Below are positions 8,275 to 10,256 of a DNA stretch of 10,256 nt, piece after piece; position 1 is the stretch's first letter, and every line of letters starts with the position of its first letter. The DNA is taken from contig CAMPET010000065.1 in NCBI GenBank assembly GCA_946803715.1, positions 145,369 to 155,624 on the forward strand, given 5' to 3'. The position numbers were made by a program, and so were the translations under genes. The notes under the pieces were generated by a model. That model did not search any database and had not been told where the DNA came from. It worked only from the letters and a program-made list of their open reading frames with translations. Source of the stretch: Beroe ovata. Taxonomy: Eukaryota; Ctenophora; Nuda; Beroida; Beroidae.

Positions 8275-8360
8275 GGGGTGGGGAAGAGAGGAGTGGGTTA
8301 GGGGTGCGCCATCATTGGGGTGGGGGGAGTGGGGTGNTGGGGGAGGGAGGGGGTGGGATA
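8275..8360 (+). repeat. G-rich tract (C/T-rich on the minus strand), possible G-quadruplex
   Basis: Many runs of four to six G lie on the + strand, with an ambiguous base at 8337. On the minus strand this is the long pyrimidine tract leading to the acceptor at 8274-8273. Four or more G runs with short loops fit a G-quadruplex-forming sequence, although folding is inferred. Confidence 0.7.
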
Positions 8361-8834
8361 GTACAGGAGAGAGTAGTTATGTCTGTGTCTGTGTGGTAGT
8401 GGTTATTACGGGGATTATTCGTACAAAAAGTCTAGAAGCTATCTGATTTCCCCATCCATTTCCAGAGAAAATGTGGCAATATTTCAACAGTAAGTATATC
8501 GGCAAATAGAACTTTCCTCTTTCCCTCTTTTCTCGTCTCTATCGCAAAGGCAAATGCCACAAAGGACACAGTAATTATTATAAGGTGGAAAAGTGTCAGA
8601 GTAGCATAATGACGCTTAATTTATAGCTTATGCCATACGTCCGTGTATTCAATACCATTATATCTGTAGTTTGCGAATAAAAAATGAGGCTGGAGATTGC
8701 TGGTGACAGTTTATACACTGGCCAGCAATCAGAGTGGTCAGTTACCACCTGTTAAACACTCTTTCATTGGTTATCGCTGATTGGGTCTAGCATCTGTCCA
8801 TAGACGATGAAGTCACCAATTCTATATCGTATGC

Positions 8835-8846
8835 GTCGTATACGAC
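8835..8846. repeat. Perfect 12-bp palindrome
   Basis: GTCGTATACGAC, inside the large intron of the PSI gene. Function unknown. Confidence 0.9.
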
Positions 8847-8913
8847 AGACAACTGTCAAGAACTATGACACTGTTCGGTTTATTCTTACTTTTGAGCATT
8901 AAAAATTGTAGAA

Positions 8914-8950
8914 TCTAGAGGGGTCTAGATATAATTTAGAGGGATCTAAA
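8914..8950. repeat. Two adjacent hairpins with compensating changes
   Basis: TCTAGAGGGGTCTAGA (8914-8929) and TTTAGAGGGATCTAAA (8935-8950) are homologous 16-mers, each able to fold into a 6-bp stem with a GGGG or GGGA loop. The stem differences (C to T and G to A) keep pairing intact. Confidence 0.8.
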
Positions 8951-9310
8951 CGGTCTGAACTTTTTTCAAATATCTCTTTTTCAGGCGCCTCAAAACTTAA
9001 AAAAGGTCAGAAACTGCGAAACAAGTGCTAAAAGACGCCAAATTAACTGAAAAGACACCTCTTGACAGCCAATGTTCCGTGTCATAACAACCCTACTAAT
9101 TGGGTGACAATTGCCGGAACACTATCAGAAGTAAGCCTGAAGTTCTGTACTACACGTTACCCTATATATTATACACTATCACTTCCTACTGTTGCTATAT
9201 TGGGCGTGTACAATTAGGTTTAATTGTGTTTTGTAAAAGTACGCTGTCACGGACTTGGTTGTAACACTCTGTTACAGCGCGGATCAGTCATGTTACTCTA
9301 TTCTAAACAT

Positions 9311-9333
9311 GTGTGTGTGTGTGTGTGTGTGTG
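9311..9333. repeat. (GT)n microsatellite ending in an N
   Basis: A perfect GT run of 23 bases, immediately followed by an ambiguous base at 9334. Confidence 0.96.
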
Positions 9334-9523
9334 NTCCGGGTATTTTTAGGGTAATAATGGGATCCTTATCAATTCGTACCCAATACGGAGGTTACGTTAA
9401 GATGCGAAATAAACTAAACAGTGTAAGAAAGCGCAGCTATTTGTTAGTAGAAGGGGGTACAGGAAAGGACACAATGGACAGAAGTAAATTTCACGCTCAG
9501 GGAAAATGGACAGAGGAAGTTAC

Positions 9524-9611
9524 CTATCCTGTCCAGTTGAACACTGCTGTATATTATCACACCAGGCACACATGGAGCTCCAACTTATACAGGAGTTGCA
9601 GTCTTTCTGAT
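9524..9611 (-). CDS. PSI-domain membrane protein: core PSI exon
   Basis: This 88-bp exon has a strong acceptor (CTCCCCCTCAG, AG at 9613-9612) and a good donor (GATAG|GTAACT). Only one frame is open, and it reads DCNSC, then MCAWC, then QQC. This is the PSI hallmark C-x2-C-x6-C-x-W-C-x5-C. The family is named for plexins, semaphorins and integrins, where it is a small disulfide-rich extracellular module that positions neighbouring domains. Both edges agree in phase with the neighbouring exons (phase 1 upstream, phase 2 downstream). The exon is too short for ordinary ORF finding and lies under a longer chance frame on the opposite strand (9255-9650). Spacing is closest, from memory, to PTTG1IP, a type I membrane protein that binds the securin PTTG1. 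Orthology is not established because the stalk and tail differ. Confidence 0.82.
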
Positions 9612-9880
9612 CTGAGGGGGAGATTCGGGGTTAATTCATTGTGTGAGTAGGGGAATCACGATATATGTGATAATCATGAGTTGGACATTATAGATTGTAG
9701 AGTTGGACAAGTGGACAGTGGACACTCTACAATGGACACTCTGCTGCAGTGGACATGTTGTGTTTCAGAGTATTGTACGAGCTCACTATAAATGGTGAAC
9801 AGTAGTGGACATCCGGCTATAACTACAGTGTACAACCAGTTCCAAGTCACGTTTAAACATCTCAATCCACGCAGGTATAC
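9612..9880 (-). other. Intron of the PSI gene (269 bp, phase 1), TGGACA-rich
   Basis: The donor GCAG|GTATAC (GT at 9880-9879) lies inside a perfect palindrome, and the acceptor is at 9613-9612. Joining G9881 to AT gives Asp and makes the spacing CSQADQKDCNSC continuous. It contains seven TGGACA motifs (+ strand) and a 10-bp hairpin. Confidence 0.6.
9682..9811 (+). repeat. Cluster of TGGACA motifs with a 10-bp stem-loop
   Basis: TGGACA starts at 9682, 9704, 9712, 9719, 9733, 9750 and 9806, all in the same orientation. Two more lie nearby at 9475 and 9507. ATTGTAGAGT (9694-9703) and ACTCTACAAT (9724-9733) form a perfect 10-bp stem. The 20-base loop consists of TGGACA-type units. Confidence 0.85.
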
Positions 9881-9884
9881 CTGC
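9871..9884. repeat. Perfect 14-bp palindrome over a splice donor
   Basis: GCAGGTATACCTGC reads the same on both strands. On the minus strand it contains the donor CAG|GTATAC of the PSI gene. Confidence 0.9.
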
Positions 9885-9930
9885 CTGACTGCACTCATCC
9901 CACATTACCAAATACGGTAATGATCGCTTC
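9881..9930 (-). CDS. PSI-domain membrane protein: upstream exon with the first PSI cysteine (5' edge uncertain)
   Basis: The minus-strand frame ends in MWDECSQA plus G at 9881, followed by GTATAC. Spliced to exon 9524-9611 it gives CSQADQKDCNSC, placing a Cys seven residues before the next. PSI domains expect their first Cys there, and human PTTG1IP has CSQNTNKTCEEC (recalled). I set the right edge at a possible acceptor ATTCCTTATAAG ending at 9931. The frame stays open upstream to 9998, so the exon may be longer. No signal peptide or start codon was identified, and the exon carrying them is probably beyond the right edge. Confidence 0.5.
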
Positions 9931-9998
9931 CTTATAAGGAATAATGAGCTGCTCACTACCCGGCTTGGTATAGCGCACTGTGGCCGGATCTGTGTATC

Positions 9999-10203
9999 TC
10001 ATTACACGTCACTAGCCCGGTCTACGTAGCCGGATATGACCGCCGGGATACGGATATATATCAGCCAATAGGGGATATCCACCGTCCGTTGGATGACTAA
10101 TGGAGCCCATTATTAGTGATGATAAGGTGTGTGTATCCTATATCTGGCGTGTTTCACTCAGCTGATACATGTGACCACACGCAGGCAGTGGTGTTCCTTG
10201 TAG
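9999..10203. other. Upstream DNA of the PSI gene, nothing firm
   Basis: Probably an intron or 5' region of the minus-strand gene. A short 38-codon minus frame with MGSISHPTDGGYP is open here but has no supporting signals. A CCAAT motif lies at about 10064-10069 on the + strand. Confidence 0.4.
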
Positions 10204-10256
10204 AGAGAGAGTGTGTGTGTGTATGTATGTGTGTGTGTGTGTATTTTTGTGTGTGT
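10204..10256. repeat. GA/GT compound microsatellite at the window end
   Basis: GA units pass into GT units with TATG and TTTTT interruptions and run off the right edge. Confidence 0.95.

Larger units (their letters stand above)
8273..9523 (-). other. Intron within the PSI domain (1251 bp, phase 2)
   Basis: The donor AG|GTAACT (GT at 9523-9522) and the acceptor at 8274-8273 join AG with A to give Arg and keep the PSI frame. Inside are the paired hairpins at 8914-8950, a GT tract and two ambiguous bases. I saw no further PSI-like exon in it. Confidence 0.75.

Noticed and set aside
8110-8446. Several + strand frames rich in Gly and Val
   Set aside because: They are antisense to the stalk exon and the G-rich tract. 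Composition keeps them open, and no domain is visible.
9255-9650. 131-codon + strand frame ending at a GTGAGT
   Set aside because: It starts through a GT microsatellite and an N, has no domain, and lies antisense to the PSI core exon, whose splice sites and cysteine pattern explain the region better.
1-10256. CRISPR array, bacterial operon or transposase gene
   Set aside because: The repeats are micro- and minisatellites without regular unique spacers. The genes are intron-bearing, and no transposase or reverse transcriptase motif was seen.

Overview
This window looks like nuclear DNA of an animal, or a close relative of animals, and probably an invertebrate. Both convincing genes are split by short introns with GT..AG ends. 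One encodes a PSI-domain membrane protein, a type typical of animals. The non-coding DNA is AT-leaning and full of long (CA)n/(GT)n tracts. There is no operon structure and no ribosome-binding site. Three single N bases sit in or beside low-complexity DNA. The species cannot be named from the sequence alone.

Left end (1-1071, + strand): the last two coding exons of a divergent actin-related protein (exons 46-238 and 416-1071, intron 239-415). Together they cover about residues 88-375 of the actin fold; earlier exons lie off the left edge. Several ATPase-pocket residues are changed. Positions 1072-5120 hold long non-coding DNA: a possible 3'UTR, a 16-bp tandem repeat, several microsatellites and no gene I can support.

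Middle (5123-7303): a minus-strand open frame with one membrane segment and a His-rich tail (5123-5464), probably a terminal exon of an unknown gene. Next comes a striking minisatellite (6283-6601) whose 19/21-bp units form a higher-order block present twice and are flanked by an 18-bp inverted repeat. Long CA/GT tracts follow.

Right end (7322-9930, - strand): a split gene for a small type I membrane protein. A PSI cysteine domain is spread over three exons (about 9930-9881, 9611-9524 and the start of 8272-7989). A Thr/Pro-rich stalk and a transmembrane helix follow. A short tail exon (7374-7322) is a weaker proposal. Intron phases agree at every proposed junction. The Cys spacing resembles the PSI domain of PTTG1IP, but the long stalk does not. 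Its introns contain two unusual structures: a TGGACA-rich hairpin region and a pair of hairpins with compensating changes.

The actin-related gene and the PSI gene are convergent, with their 3' ends facing each other. Nothing suggests a shared function.
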